NCBI GenBank assembly: GCA_017460395.1
Contig: JAFUBA010000153.1
Location: 1 to 52,466 of the forward strand
Source: Clostridia bacterium
GTDB taxonomy: Bacteria > Bacillota > Clostridia > Christensenellales > Aristaeellaceae
Length of the DNA: 52,466 bases
Reading direction: 5' to 3'
The first letter of the stretch is position 1. The number at the start of each line of letters is the position of its first letter. The notes under the pieces were generated by a model. That model had not been told where the DNA came from. It did no database searches and was given only the letters and a program-made list of their open reading frames with translations. Below are positions 8,249 through 16,023 of the stretch, in pieces. A program made the position numbers and the translations under genes.

Positions 8249-10167
8249 ATCGAGGCCCAAGACCCCGCAAGTCCGGTATTGACGCCATGAAAGACCTCAA
8301 AAGTCAGAAAGGCACGCTCACGCGTGTCATGAAACTGGTGTTTCAGAACTATCGCATCCATTTTCTTGTCGTTGTTGCCTGTATCATCATCACCACCATC
8401 TGCACGCTGCAGAGCACGCTGTTCATGCAGCAGCTGATCGACCAGTACATTCTGCCCATGCTCTCAGGCGCGGTGGACACCACTTCCGGTTTTCAGAGTC
8501 TCGCCAGCGCACTCATCCGCCTCGCCGCCATTCTCGCCGTTGGTGTTATCTGCTCCTGGGCCTACAACAGAATCATGATCAATGTATCCCAGGGATCCAT
8601 GCTGAAGATACGCAGCCAGCTGTTTTCCGGCATGGAGCAGCTTCCTATTGCCTACTTTGACACCCATTCCCACGGCGATATCATGTCGGTATACACCAAC
8701 GACGTGGACACCCTCCGCCAGTTGATCGGGCAGTCCATCCCGGCCCTGATTGACTCGCTTGTGACGGTCATCATGACCTTTGTCAGCATGGTCGTACTGT
8801 CCTGGCAGATGACGCTCCTGTCCATCTTCCTCATTTCCTTTACCCTGGTGGCCTCGGCCAAGCTGTCCGGACGTGCCGGTAAGTATTTTGTCTCACAGCA
8901 GAAAAATATCGGTGCCGTCAACGGTTATATCGAAGAGATGATGCAGGGCCAGAAGGTGGTCAAGGTCTTCTGCCATGAGGAGAAGGCCATTGAGGCGTTC
9001 GATACGCTCAACGAAGACCTGCGTGATTCGGCCAATCGTGCCAACGCCTTCACGAATGTCATCGGGCCTGTCAACAACAATCTCGGCCATCTCTCCTATG
9101 TGGTATGCGCAGTCGTCGGTGCATCCCTCGCCATCGCCAACATTGCGTCCATGACCCTTGGCAGTCTGGTCACATTCCTGACACTGAACAGGAACTTCTC
9201 CCGTCCTATCTCTCAGATTTCCCAGCAGATGAACTCCATCGTTATGGCCATGGCAGGCGCCGGCCGCATCTTCTCCATGATGGATGAACAGCCTGAAAAG
9301 GACGATGGATACGTAGAGCTTGTGAATGCCCATGTAGATGCTGAAGGGAACATTTCTGAAACCGGGGAGCGAACCGGCACCTGGGCATGGAAGCATCCCC
9401 ACAGGGCAGATGGCAGCGTCTCCTACCGTCTCCTTCAGGGCAAGGTCAATTTTGACCATGTTGACTTTGGGTATGTGCCAGAGAAGACCGTCCTCCATGA
9501 TATCACCCTGTTTGCTGAGCCAGGGCAGAAGATCGCCTTTGTCGGCGGAACCGGTGCCGGAAAAACCACCATCACAAATCTGATCAACCGCTTCTATGAT
9601 ATCCAGCAGGGCAAGATTCACTACGATGACATCAACATCGACAAGATCCGCAAGGATGACCTGCGCAGATCTCTTGCCATTGTTCTGCAGGATACCCATC
9701 TGTTCACCGGCACCGTCATGGAAAACATCCGATACGGTCGTCTCGATGCCTCCGATGAAGATTGCATGCAGGCAGCGCGCCTTGCAAACGCCGACGGCTT
9801 TATCCGCAGGCTCCCGGAGGGCTATCAGACCATGCTCACCGGCGATGGCACCAATCTCTCCCAGGGCCAGCGGCAGCTTCTGGCCATCGCGAGAGCCGCC
9901 GTCGCAGATCCGCCCTGTCTGATTCTGGATGAAGCGACATCCTCCATTGATACCCGCACCGAGGCACTGGTGCAGAGGGGCATGGATGCACTGATGAAGG
10001 GAAGAACCACCTTCGTGATCGCTCATCGCTTATCGACCGTACGTGATGCTGACTGCATCATGGTACTTGAGCAGGGACGCATCATTGAGCGCGGCACACA
10101 TGATCAGCTGATTGAGCAGAAAGGCAAATACTATCAGCTGTACACCGGCAACAGTATCCAGGCATAA
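8245..10167 (+). CDS. heterodimeric ABC exporter subunit, canonical ATPase half
   Basis: Partner of the preceding half-transporter, 640 residues. A short basic N-terminus precedes the six-helix domain (about 25-330). A linker insertion of about 40 residues (about 355-395) follows, and then the ATPase domain with Walker A GGTGAGKT, signature LSQGQRQ, Walker B LILDEATSSID with the catalytic Glu, and H-loop IAHRLST. The complete Walker B and H-loop with a variant LSQGQ signature complement the defects of the first subunit. The heterodimer would therefore have one hydrolytic and one degenerate site, as in YheH/BmrD-type exporters. The start overlaps the previous stop by four bases. Confidence 0.93.
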   Translation: MNRGPRPRKSGIDAMKDLKSQKGTLTRVMKLVFQNYRIHFLVVVACIIITTICTLQSTLFMQQLIDQYILPMLSGAVDTTSGFQSLASALIRLAAILAVGVICSWAYNRIMINVSQGSMLKIRSQLFSGMEQLPIAYFDTHSHGDIMSVYTNDVDTLRQLIGQSIPALIDSLVTVIMTFVSMVVLSWQMTLLSIFLISFTLVASAKLSGRAGKYFVSQQKNIGAVNGYIEEMMQGQKVVKVFCHEEKAIEAFDTLNEDLRDSANRANAFTNVIGPVNNNLGHLSYVVCAVVGASLAIANIASMTLGSLVTFLTLNRNFSRPISQISQQMNSIVMAMAGAGRIFSMMDEQPEKDDGYVELVNAHVDAEGNISETGERTGTWAWKHPHRADGSVSYRLLQGKVNFDHVDFGYVPEKTVLHDITLFAEPGQKIAFVGGTGAGKTTITNLINRFYDIQQGKIHYDDINIDKIRKDDLRRSLAIVLQDTHLFTGTVMENIRYGRLDASDEDCMQAARLANADGFIRRLPEGYQTMLTGDGTNLSQGQRQLLAIARAAVADPPCLILDEATSSIDTRTEALVQRGMDALMKGRTTFVIAHRLSTVRDADCIMVLEQGRIIERGTHDQLIEQKGKYYQLYTGNSIQA

Positions 10168-10174
10168 TCTTTCC

Positions 10175-10200
10175 GGCCATCCGGGGTATCCCGGATGGCC
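10175..10200 (+). terminator. probable terminator of the exporter operon
   Basis: Perfect 11-base stem GGCCATCCGGG / CCCGGATGGCC with a 4-base loop, eight bases after the stop. There is no good T-run after it, so termination may be weak. Confidence 0.5.
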
Positions 10201-10275
10201 ATGTTCATGCACTTTTCCTGATCAAACTCCTGAAAAACTTTTTCTTCTTTTATGCCTGTATTTTGTATCAGGGCC

Positions 10276-10304
10276 TTGCATTTTCATGGCCATCATGTTA
10301 TGAT
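10276..10304 (+). promoter_or_regulatory. rpsT promoter
   Basis: -35 TTGCAT (10276-10281), 17-base spacer and -10 TATGAT (10299-10304) with a TGT extension. The leader to the TTG start is about 56 bases. Confidence 0.75.
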
Positions 10305-10366
10305 GTTGCGCGTTGAATCGAGTCCCCCTCTCGATGTCAGCGATTTTGAACAGGAGGTGAATGGAG

Positions 10367-10630
10367 TTGCCGAATATCAAGTCCGCTAAAAAGCGTGTGA
10401 AGGTCAGCGCCACGAAGAACCTGCGTAATCGTATGGTCAAAAGCGGTATGCGTACTTCTGTGAAGAAGCTGAATGTTGCGATCAATGCTGATCCCGCCAA
10501 TGCTGCTGCACAGCTGAGCGCGACCACCTCCGCGATTGATAAGGCTGCTGCGAAGGGCGTGATTCACAAGAACGCTGCCAATCGCAAGAAGGCTCGTCTT
10601 GCCAAACAGCTGGCAAAGGCTGCAGTCTGA
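10367..10630 (+). CDS. rpsT: 30S ribosomal protein S20, TTG start
   Basis: S20 binds 16S rRNA and stabilises the 30S body. The sequence MPNIKSAKKRVKV, the basic helical body and the Ala/Lys-rich end (87 residues) are typical of the family. The start is TTG at 10367. GGAGGT lies eight bases before it, and homologues begin MPNIKSAKKR. The ATG six bases earlier would sit only two bases from the binding site and would add Met-Glu. E. coli rpsT also uses a UUG start, which takes part in autogenous control, so the weak start here may matter. It has its own promoter and terminator. Confidence 0.95.
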   Translation: MPNIKSAKKRVKVSATKNLRNRMVKSGMRTSVKKLNVAINADPANAAAQLSATTSAIDKAAAKGVIHKNAANRKKARLAKQLAKAAV

Positions 10631-10649
10631 AACGCATATGAGCAATGAC

Positions 10650-10686
10650 AACTCCTCTCCCTTTGTGGACAGGGGTTTTCTTTTAT
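10650..10686 (+). terminator. rpsT terminator
   Basis: Stem AACTCCT (10650-10656) / AGGGGTT (10671-10677, one G-T pair) followed by TTCTTTTATTTTA. It lies 20 bases after the stop. Confidence 0.55.
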
Positions 10687-10698
10687 TTTACCATTCGT

Positions 10699-10704
10699 TA
10701 TAAT
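10699..10704 (+). promoter_or_regulatory. possible -10 element of the SDR gene
   Basis: A perfect TATAAT at 10699-10704, 61 bases before the TTG start. No good -35 lies 16-18 bases upstream (TTTTCT), so this is a weaker call. Confidence 0.4.
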
Positions 10705-10765
10705 CACAATGTCATGGATTGTGTCAGGATTTCCAAACTGCTTGATTCGTTCCGAGGTGATTTTC

Positions 10766-11488
10766 TTGCAGCCAGTTGCGGTCGTGACAGGTGGTGCCCG
10801 CGGCATCGGCCGTGCCTGTGTCAGGCGGCTTTCAGAGGATGGATACAGCGTTGTCTTTCTGTATCTTTCGCATCATGCAGAAGCGGCTCAGCTCTCCGCA
10901 GAATGCCCCGGTACCCGGCCATTTGCCTGCGATGTCGCAGATCCTGCACAGGTAGAAACTGCATTTCAGCAGATTTTTCAGCTCTATCACCATATTGACG
11001 CTCTGGTCACCTGCGCAGGTATTTCCTACGTGGGCCTCTTGAATGATACCACTGAGGACATATGGCACAGGATCATGGAAACCAATCTGTCGGGAACCTA
11101 TCGCTGTATACGGGCCGCTCTGCCAGATATGATTTCCCGAAAGTGCGGCTCCATCGTCACCGTCTCCAGCATGTGGGGCGAGGTAGGAGCCAGCTGTGAG
11201 GTGGCTTATTCCGCCTCAAAGGCCGGCCTCATCGGGCTGACACGTGCCCTCGCAAAGGAGGTCGGACCATCCGGCATCCGGGTCAACTGCGTGAGTCCCG
11301 GAGTCATCGATACGGACATGAATCGAAATCTGACAGCGGAGGACATGCAGGTGCTGTCGGATGATACCCCGCTTGGGAGAATCGGCACAGCCGATGAAGT
11401 GGCAGACGCCGTCTCCTATCTCCTCTCGCCCCGCGCTTCCTTCATTACAGGCCAGGTCCTGGGCGTCAGTGGCGGATTTATTGTGTAA
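10766..11488 (+). CDS. short-chain dehydrogenase/reductase, FabG-like
   Basis: An NAD(P)-dependent oxidoreductase of 240 residues. It shows the cofactor loop VVTGGARGIGRA near the N-terminus, the NAG-like motif CAGIS, the NLSGTY segment and the catalytic Ser-Tyr-Lys (VSSMWGEVG, then AYSASKAG), with PGVIDTDMN after it. The nearest named family is 3-oxoacyl-ACP reductase FabG. It stands alone, outside a fatty-acid operon, so the substrate is uncertain. The start is TTG 10766, with GAGGTG six bases upstream. The ATG at 10709 lies five bases after the TATAAT and would add 19 unmatched residues. Confidence 0.85.
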   Translation: MQPVAVVTGGARGIGRACVRRLSEDGYSVVFLYLSHHAEAAQLSAECPGTRPFACDVADPAQVETAFQQIFQLYHHIDALVTCAGISYVGLLNDTTEDIWHRIMETNLSGTYRCIRAALPDMISRKCGSIVTVSSMWGEVGASCEVAYSASKAGLIGLTRALAKEVGPSGIRVNCVSPGVIDTDMNRNLTAEDMQVLSDDTPLGRIGTADEVADAVSYLLSPRASFITGQVLGVSGGFIV

Positions 11489-11622
11489 AGTATTCCCGCG
11501 TTTCCTGACGAAAAAATGCTTACAAGTGAATCAATTTGCACAGATTCTACGTTTATATACTTGAAAGCAGCCCGGCCACATGTCGCAGGGCTGACTGACC
11601 CCCAACGGAAAGGGTGAGGAAT

Positions 11623-12486
11623 TTGAAACAGCTCTCTTTTGCATTATTCTGTCTCCTGATGCTTTGCCTGCTATGTTCTCCGCTCAGCGTTTCTGCGGAA
11701 CCGGCCAGCGAATTTACCTATCTGGATGACGCCGCTCAGTCTGCCCTGTTTGAAGAGATTCAGGAAACTGTGGATCTTGCCGTACAGGAAAAGGCACTTG
11801 AGACACATCTTATTGAATCAGACGATCTCTATACCGGTGTATGTCTTCTGCTCTGCCAGGCAGACAGCGAGCAGAAACACATATCGGTTACAGGCACCAT
11901 GTATCGTGCAAGCCAGTCCATGGACCGCCTGACGGAGGATGAGTTCTCCTCTGTGCAGTGGATCGATGCCACAGCCGTCTGTCTTCTGGAAAATACGGAT
12001 GGTTCCTGGAATGTCATGGACGTCATCTTTGAAACAGATCCTTATTCTGAGGATACTGACCTGTCCGCTGCTCCCCTGCCCATGCAGCCGTATTACAGCG
12101 AACTGTACCACTATTCCATCATGATTCCTGACCTCTTGGCAGATAGCATGATTGTTACAGAAACCGGAGTACAGTCCACGCTTCCGGACGGCAGCGCCAC
12201 CCTGTTTATTCAGGGAGAGCGTCTCAATAACAGAGCCTTGTCAGACTTTGTCCAGCTGATCTCCGTCATGGGACCGGACGCCCAGGTCACTGCATATCCG
12301 GAAGAAAATACAGTTCATGCCATTCTCCAGGCGGAGGATCATATCTACGAATGGTATGTGGAGATTTCCGGTGACGTCGCCGTCTTCTGCCAGATGAGCT
12401 GGTCCTCTTCCATGGATGAAATCCTGCATCCCCTGTGTGATGCCATGTTCGATTCCATCCTGTTCGAACAAGACGCCATCGGCTGA
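11623..12486 (+). CDS. secreted protein of unknown function
   Basis: An unrecognised secreted protein of 287 residues. A signal peptide (KQLSFALFCLLMLCLLC, cleavage near SVSAEP, about residue 24) is followed by an acidic mature protein with no repeats or membrane segments. The start is probably TTG 11623, eight bases after AAAGGG. A GTG at 11614 in the same frame abuts that binding site. The next gene, a multi-SH3 protein, starts 70 bases downstream with no terminator between, so the two may be co-expressed at the cell surface. No function can be assigned. Confidence 0.7.
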   Translation: MKQLSFALFCLLMLCLLCSPLSVSAEPASEFTYLDDAAQSALFEEIQETVDLAVQEKALETHLIESDDLYTGVCLLLCQADSEQKHISVTGTMYRASQSMDRLTEDEFSSVQWIDATAVCLLENTDGSWNVMDVIFETDPYSEDTDLSAAPLPMQPYYSELYHYSIMIPDLLADSMIVTETGVQSTLPDGSATLFIQGERLNNRALSDFVQLISVMGPDAQVTAYPEENTVHAILQAEDHIYEWYVEISGDVAVFCQMSWSSSMDEILHPLCDAMFDSILFEQDAIG

Positions 12487-12556
12487 CTGTATCCAGAAAA
12501 GTCTTAAATGTGAATGATGTTCCAAGATGATGTCCCATGATGAAGGAGGATACCCT

Positions 12557-14944
12557 ATGAAACGGGTGCTGGCTATTCTGATTGTTCTATGCATGCTTGT
12601 CGCAGCAATTCCCCTCGGTGCTTCCGCAGACAGCACTGCCTATGTCGTTGGCGGATGGCTTCGTCTTCGTGCACTCCCTTCCTTTGATGCAGAAACCATT
12701 GCCAGTTATTACACGGGGACCCGTGTGACCGTGTACAGCACGACGGGCGCATGGAGCTATGTGCAGGGCCCGGACGGGCAGAATGGATACATGTATTCTG
12801 CCTATCTCTCCTCCCAGGCCCCTGCGTCGGGATCCGGCACGAGTACCAGTATCACCGGTTACGTCACCTCCGGCAACGGAGGCAACGTGGCTCTTCGGAG
12901 CGGTGCCGGAAAAGCGTATACCGCCATTGCCTACTATGCCGTCGGTACAAAACTGACCATTCTGGAGCTTGGCACGACCTGGGACCGCGTCAAAATCGGT
13001 TCTACAACGGGTTATATGATGGCTAAATATGTGACCACCACGCCACCCGCATCTCAGCCTGTCGTGACAAATCCGCCATCTTCTTCCACATCCTACACCG
13101 CCTATGTCACCTCCCAGAACGGAAAAGGTGTGAACCTCCGCACCGGCGCCGGCAAGGGTTATGCCTCCATCGGTCTCTACCAGGTGGGCACACCCGTCAC
13201 CGTTCTTCAGAAAGGATCCATCTGGGATTATGTACAGATCGGCCAGACCAAAGGCTACATGATGGCTGCCTATCTGACCACCAAGCAGCCTTCCAGCCCG
13301 ACCGTCACCAATCCGCCTCCCGCTGTCCCAACCCAGAACACCGTGGCCTATGTCACCTCCAGCAATGGAAAAGCAGTACGGCTTCGTAGCGGTCCTGGCA
13401 CCAATTACAGCATTCTCGGTTCCTTCCAGGTGGGCACACAGGTCATCATCACCAACCGCGGAACCACCTGGAGCTCGATTCAGGTCGGCAGTCTCTCCGG
13501 TTACATGATGAGCATGTACCTCACCGTCTCCTCCCCTGTGAGTCCCGTGACACCTGTGGTGACCTCCGGATATACTGCCTGGGTGACCTCAGCCAACGGA
13601 CAGAACGTCATTCTGCGCGCAGGCCCATCTACCGCTTCTGTGGCTATCACCACCTATCCTGTGGGCACACAGGTGCGGGTGCTCCGCAATGAGGGATCCT
13701 GGGATTATATCTCCGTCGGCAACCAGACCGGCTACATGATGCACAAATATCTCACCACAACCCAGAACAGCTACACGATTACCGGCGTGTCTATCTCCAA
13801 TCCCTCGCCGAGAGTCGGTGATGTGCTGACCGCCTCCATTTATCCTGCCGGCGCCAGTGCCACCTATACCTGGGTGGATGATCACGGCGTCCAGCTGTCC
13901 ACCTCCGCCACCTATACGGTGAGCGCCACAGAGCTCGGACGGAAGATACGTGTGCGGGTTGTCGCAACGGGCACATCGTCCGGCAGCGCCACCAGCAATT
14001 TCACGGATCCTGTCGCGTCTGCCATTACCAGTGGCGTGGTGCAGGGATGTACAATTTCCAATACCAGTCCCACCGTGGGTGACATTCTGACTGCGACAGC
14101 TTCGCCAAACGGTGCCCTGGTCTCCTTCATCTGGTACCGCGAAGGCGGCACTCCGGTCGCGACGGGTTCCACCTACACCGTGCAGAATTATGACCTCGGT
14201 TATTCCCTCTACTGCACAGCTGTTGGCCACAGCACATGGACAGGCACCGCCAGGAGCGCAGATACCGCCAAGGTACAGGCCCAGGTGGTCTCTGATATCA
14301 AGCTGAGCGGCACCGTCACACTGCCATCCGGCGCCGTGGTAGGCACGATCCTTCAGCCCGCGCTCAGTCTCAATTCCACACAGGTAACCTATCAATGGTT
14401 CCAGAATGGTCTGTTGGTCGGGACTGGGACCACGCTCACGCTGAACAGCACCATGATCGGCGATGACATCAACCTTCTTGTGACTGCCATTCCGGGCAGC
14501 GGGTATACCGGCAGCGTCAGAAGCAATTACTGCATCGTGCAGTCCTCGGTCTCCCAGGCCGATCCCTCCGAGGCTGCCACACTTGTCTCCCCTGTCACCT
14601 CCGCTGAATCCATTACCCCAGTGGTTCTCTCCTCTGATGAAAGCAGCCAGCAGCAGCCTGAAGCTGCAGAGGATCATCATGACGATACAGTCGCTCTCCT
14701 GATCCCGACTTCACAGGAACCTGATACTGCTGCTGAACAGCCTGTTTCAGGCGACACAACGTCCCAGGCAGATACTGTCCAGCAGGACAGCATACCCGAT
14801 CACACAACCGCCGTGCAGATTGTACCGGACGTATTCCAGACAGCTGATGTCTCCTCTGCTGGTCAGGATCTGGCCACCCCTGAGCAGGATGCCACACAGG
14901 CATCCGCTCCCTTGGTCGAACTGATCACCCCAAACGGACTGTAA
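12557..14944 (+). CDS. secreted multi-SH3b protein with Ig-like repeats
   Basis: A secreted 795-residue protein built from repeats. A signal peptide (about 1-24, ending GASA) is followed by five SH3b domains, near residues 27-85, 100-160, 180-243, 262-323 and 339-401. Each carries an LR(S/T)G-type turn and a GYM(M/Y) end. Three Ig-like repeats follow, near 404-491, 494-576 and 578-664, each with a VGD or VGT start and a YTW/FIW/YQW core. The tail (665-795) is rich in Gln, Asp, Ser and Thr and ends without an LPXTG motif or membrane anchor. AAGGAGG precedes ATG 12557. Such proteins usually bind peptidoglycan or act as surface adhesins, and no catalytic domain is visible. The five SH3 units are closely alike and probably arose by internal duplication. 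Confidence 0.87.
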   Translation: MKRVLAILIVLCMLVAAIPLGASADSTAYVVGGWLRLRALPSFDAETIASYYTGTRVTVYSTTGAWSYVQGPDGQNGYMYSAYLSSQAPASGSGTSTSITGYVTSGNGGNVALRSGAGKAYTAIAYYAVGTKLTILELGTTWDRVKIGSTTGYMMAKYVTTTPPASQPVVTNPPSSSTSYTAYVTSQNGKGVNLRTGAGKGYASIGLYQVGTPVTVLQKGSIWDYVQIGQTKGYMMAAYLTTKQPSSPTVTNPPPAVPTQNTVAYVTSSNGKAVRLRSGPGTNYSILGSFQVGTQVIITNRGTTWSSIQVGSLSGYMMSMYLTVSSPVSPVTPVVTSGYTAWVTSANGQNVILRAGPSTASVAITTYPVGTQVRVLRNEGSWDYISVGNQTGYMMHKYLTTTQNSYTITGVSISNPSPRVGDVLTASIYPAGASATYTWVDDHGVQLSTSATYTVSATELGRKIRVRVVATGTSSGSATSNFTDPVASAITSGVVQGCTISNTSPTVGDILTATASPNGALVSFIWYREGGTPVATGSTYTVQNYDLGYSLYCTAVGHSTWTGTARSADTAKVQAQVVSDIKLSGTVTLPSGAVVGTILQPALSLNSTQVTYQWFQNGLLVGTGTTLTLNSTMIGDDINLLVTAIPGSGYTGSVRSNYCIVQSSVSQADPSEAATLVSPVTSAESITPVVLSSDESSQQQPEAAEDHHDDTVALLIPTSQEPDTAAEQPVSGDTTSQADTVQQDSIPDHTTAVQIVPDVFQTADVSSAGQDLATPEQDATQASAPLVELITPNGL
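12858..13760 (+). repeat. SH3b-coding repeats within the surface protein
   Basis: SH3 units two to five recur at intervals of about 230-245 bases, beginning near 12858, 13097, 13341 and 13572. Each encodes a Y/WVTS..NG start and a GYMM...YLT end, joined by Pro/Thr/Ser-rich linkers. The first SH3 unit (12635-12815) is more diverged. This is an internal coding repeat, not a mobile element. Confidence 0.75.
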
Positions 14945-14949
14945 AGCAA

Positions 14950-14982
14950 GGCCCCCGGCATGATGCCGGGGGCCTTATTTTA
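14950..14982. terminator. bidirectional terminator
   Basis: Perfect 11-base stem GGCCCCCGGCA (14950-14960) / TGCCGGGGGCC (14964-14974) followed by TTATTTTATCC. It lies between the convergent genes ending at 14944 and 14994 and can serve the plus strand well; the minus side has a poorer T-run. Confidence 0.85.
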
Positions 14983-14993
14983 TCCTGCTAAAA

Positions 14994-15848
14994 TCAGTTC
15001 AAGGTAATCGGAGTGATATCTACCCACTGCACAAGATTCCCATCTTCATCCATGAACATGACGCCAAGGCTGGTTACCTCGTCTGCAATCACCTTTGCAC
15101 TCACCGTGGTGGAATAGGTGAAGTGTGTCTGTTCAAACAGCACAGAGTTATCGGGGCAGTAGATGATGGCCGTGTCAGCCGCGCCACCGAGCACAAGATC
15201 AAACTGAACGACATCATCCTTTTCAGGTGACACCACGACCCGAAGGCCGGTCTCTTCGTCCTCGCTGATACCTCTGTCTTCCTGATCAGTCAGATACCGG
15301 AGACCAGAAACGCCAAAGTCGCCTTGCACCCAGGGTGTCCACTTTTGCACGTCATCGCCTCTGTTGGAAATATGGGGGTTTGGCACATTGCTTTCCACAC
15401 CGACGATGCAGCCCTGGTCCATGGCCACATGATAATTCTCGCCCAGTTCAAGAGACACTGGCAGATGAATCTCAAACACCATGCCGGATCCCCACCGAAG
15501 TCCCTGCATTTCGTTTTCTGTCATATCCCGATAGGACACAAGGTCCTCATCCTGGAAATTCACCTCAAAGACCTGGGTGCCGTCGTCCCTGTACAGCTGC
15601 AGGGAGCCGGTGCCGCGTGTCAGATCCATACGAGGGTAGTAAACTCTCAGGGTGTCACAGAAATATTCCGCTGGAAGGTTATTTCGTGGATACATGAATA
15701 CATATCCGATGTTCTTGGACATGTCCTGTACCTTGGGCTGCTGAAGGGACGGCTGATCCGGTCCTGTTCCCTCAGGCCATTCCGCTGCCAGAGCTTGGCC
15801 AGAAAAACAGATCATAAGGCACAAAAGAACCAGGCACACTTTTTTCAT
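14994..15848 (-). CDS. secreted protein of unknown function
   Basis: An unrecognised secreted protein of 284 residues. The signal peptide is clear (MKKVCLVLLCLMICFSGQAL, cleavage near ALAA at about 21). The mature part is acidic and reads as beta-rich, with Ig-like or adhesin-like strands (VFEVNFQDEDLVS, FEIHLPVSLELGENYHV). AGAGGTG precedes the ATG. It is a single-gene unit with its own promoter (15880-15907), convergent with the multi-SH3 gene and sharing the terminator. The neighbourhood suggests the cell surface, but there is no motif on which to name a function. Confidence 0.75.
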   Translation of the reverse strand: MKKVCLVLLCLMICFSGQALAAEWPEGTGPDQPSLQQPKVQDMSKNIGYVFMYPRNNLPAEYFCDTLRVYYPRMDLTRGTGSLQLYRDDGTQVFEVNFQDEDLVSYRDMTENEMQGLRWGSGMVFEIHLPVSLELGENYHVAMDQGCIVGVESNVPNPHISNRGDDVQKWTPWVQGDFGVSGLRYLTDQEDRGISEDEETGLRVVVSPEKDDVVQFDLVLGGAADTAIIYCPDNSVLFEQTHFTYSTTVSAKVIADEVTSLGVMFMDEDGNLVQWVDITPITLN

Positions 15849-15879
15849 GTCTACTCACCTCTGAAAATTGGTTAAGGAT

Positions 15880-15907
15880 ATATTATCAAAATTCTGAGAA
15901 AAATCAA
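15880..15907 (-). promoter_or_regulatory. promoter of the secreted protein at 14994-15848
   Basis: On the minus strand -35 TTGATT (15902-15907), 16-base spacer and -10 TAATAT (15880-15885), 32 bases before the start codon. Confidence 0.55.
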
Positions 15908-15973
15908 TGCGCTGTTCACTTTATGGCGAGCCTTGACGCAATGCTCACGATTTTACAGAAAATTGAAGAAAAA

Positions 15974-16014
15974 ACGAGAAAAACGCAGCATAGTTATTAT
16001 CTTCTATGCTGCGT
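15974..16014 (-). terminator. terminator of the Rnf operon
   Basis: On the minus strand an 11-base perfect stem ACGCAGCATAG / CTATGCTGCGT (plus-strand arms 16004-16014 and 15983-15993) is followed by TTTTCTCG. It lies ten bases after the rnfB stop. Confidence 0.88.
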
Positions 16015-16023
16015 ATGACTGTA

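Noticed and set aside
11536-11561. Promoter TTGCAC/TATACT before the secreted protein at 11623
   Set aside because: The spacer is only 14 bases, too short for a normal promoter.
12635-13760. Direct repeats as a CRISPR array or mobile element
   Set aside because: They are coding repeats of SH3 domains in one frame, with long spacing and no terminal inverted repeats.
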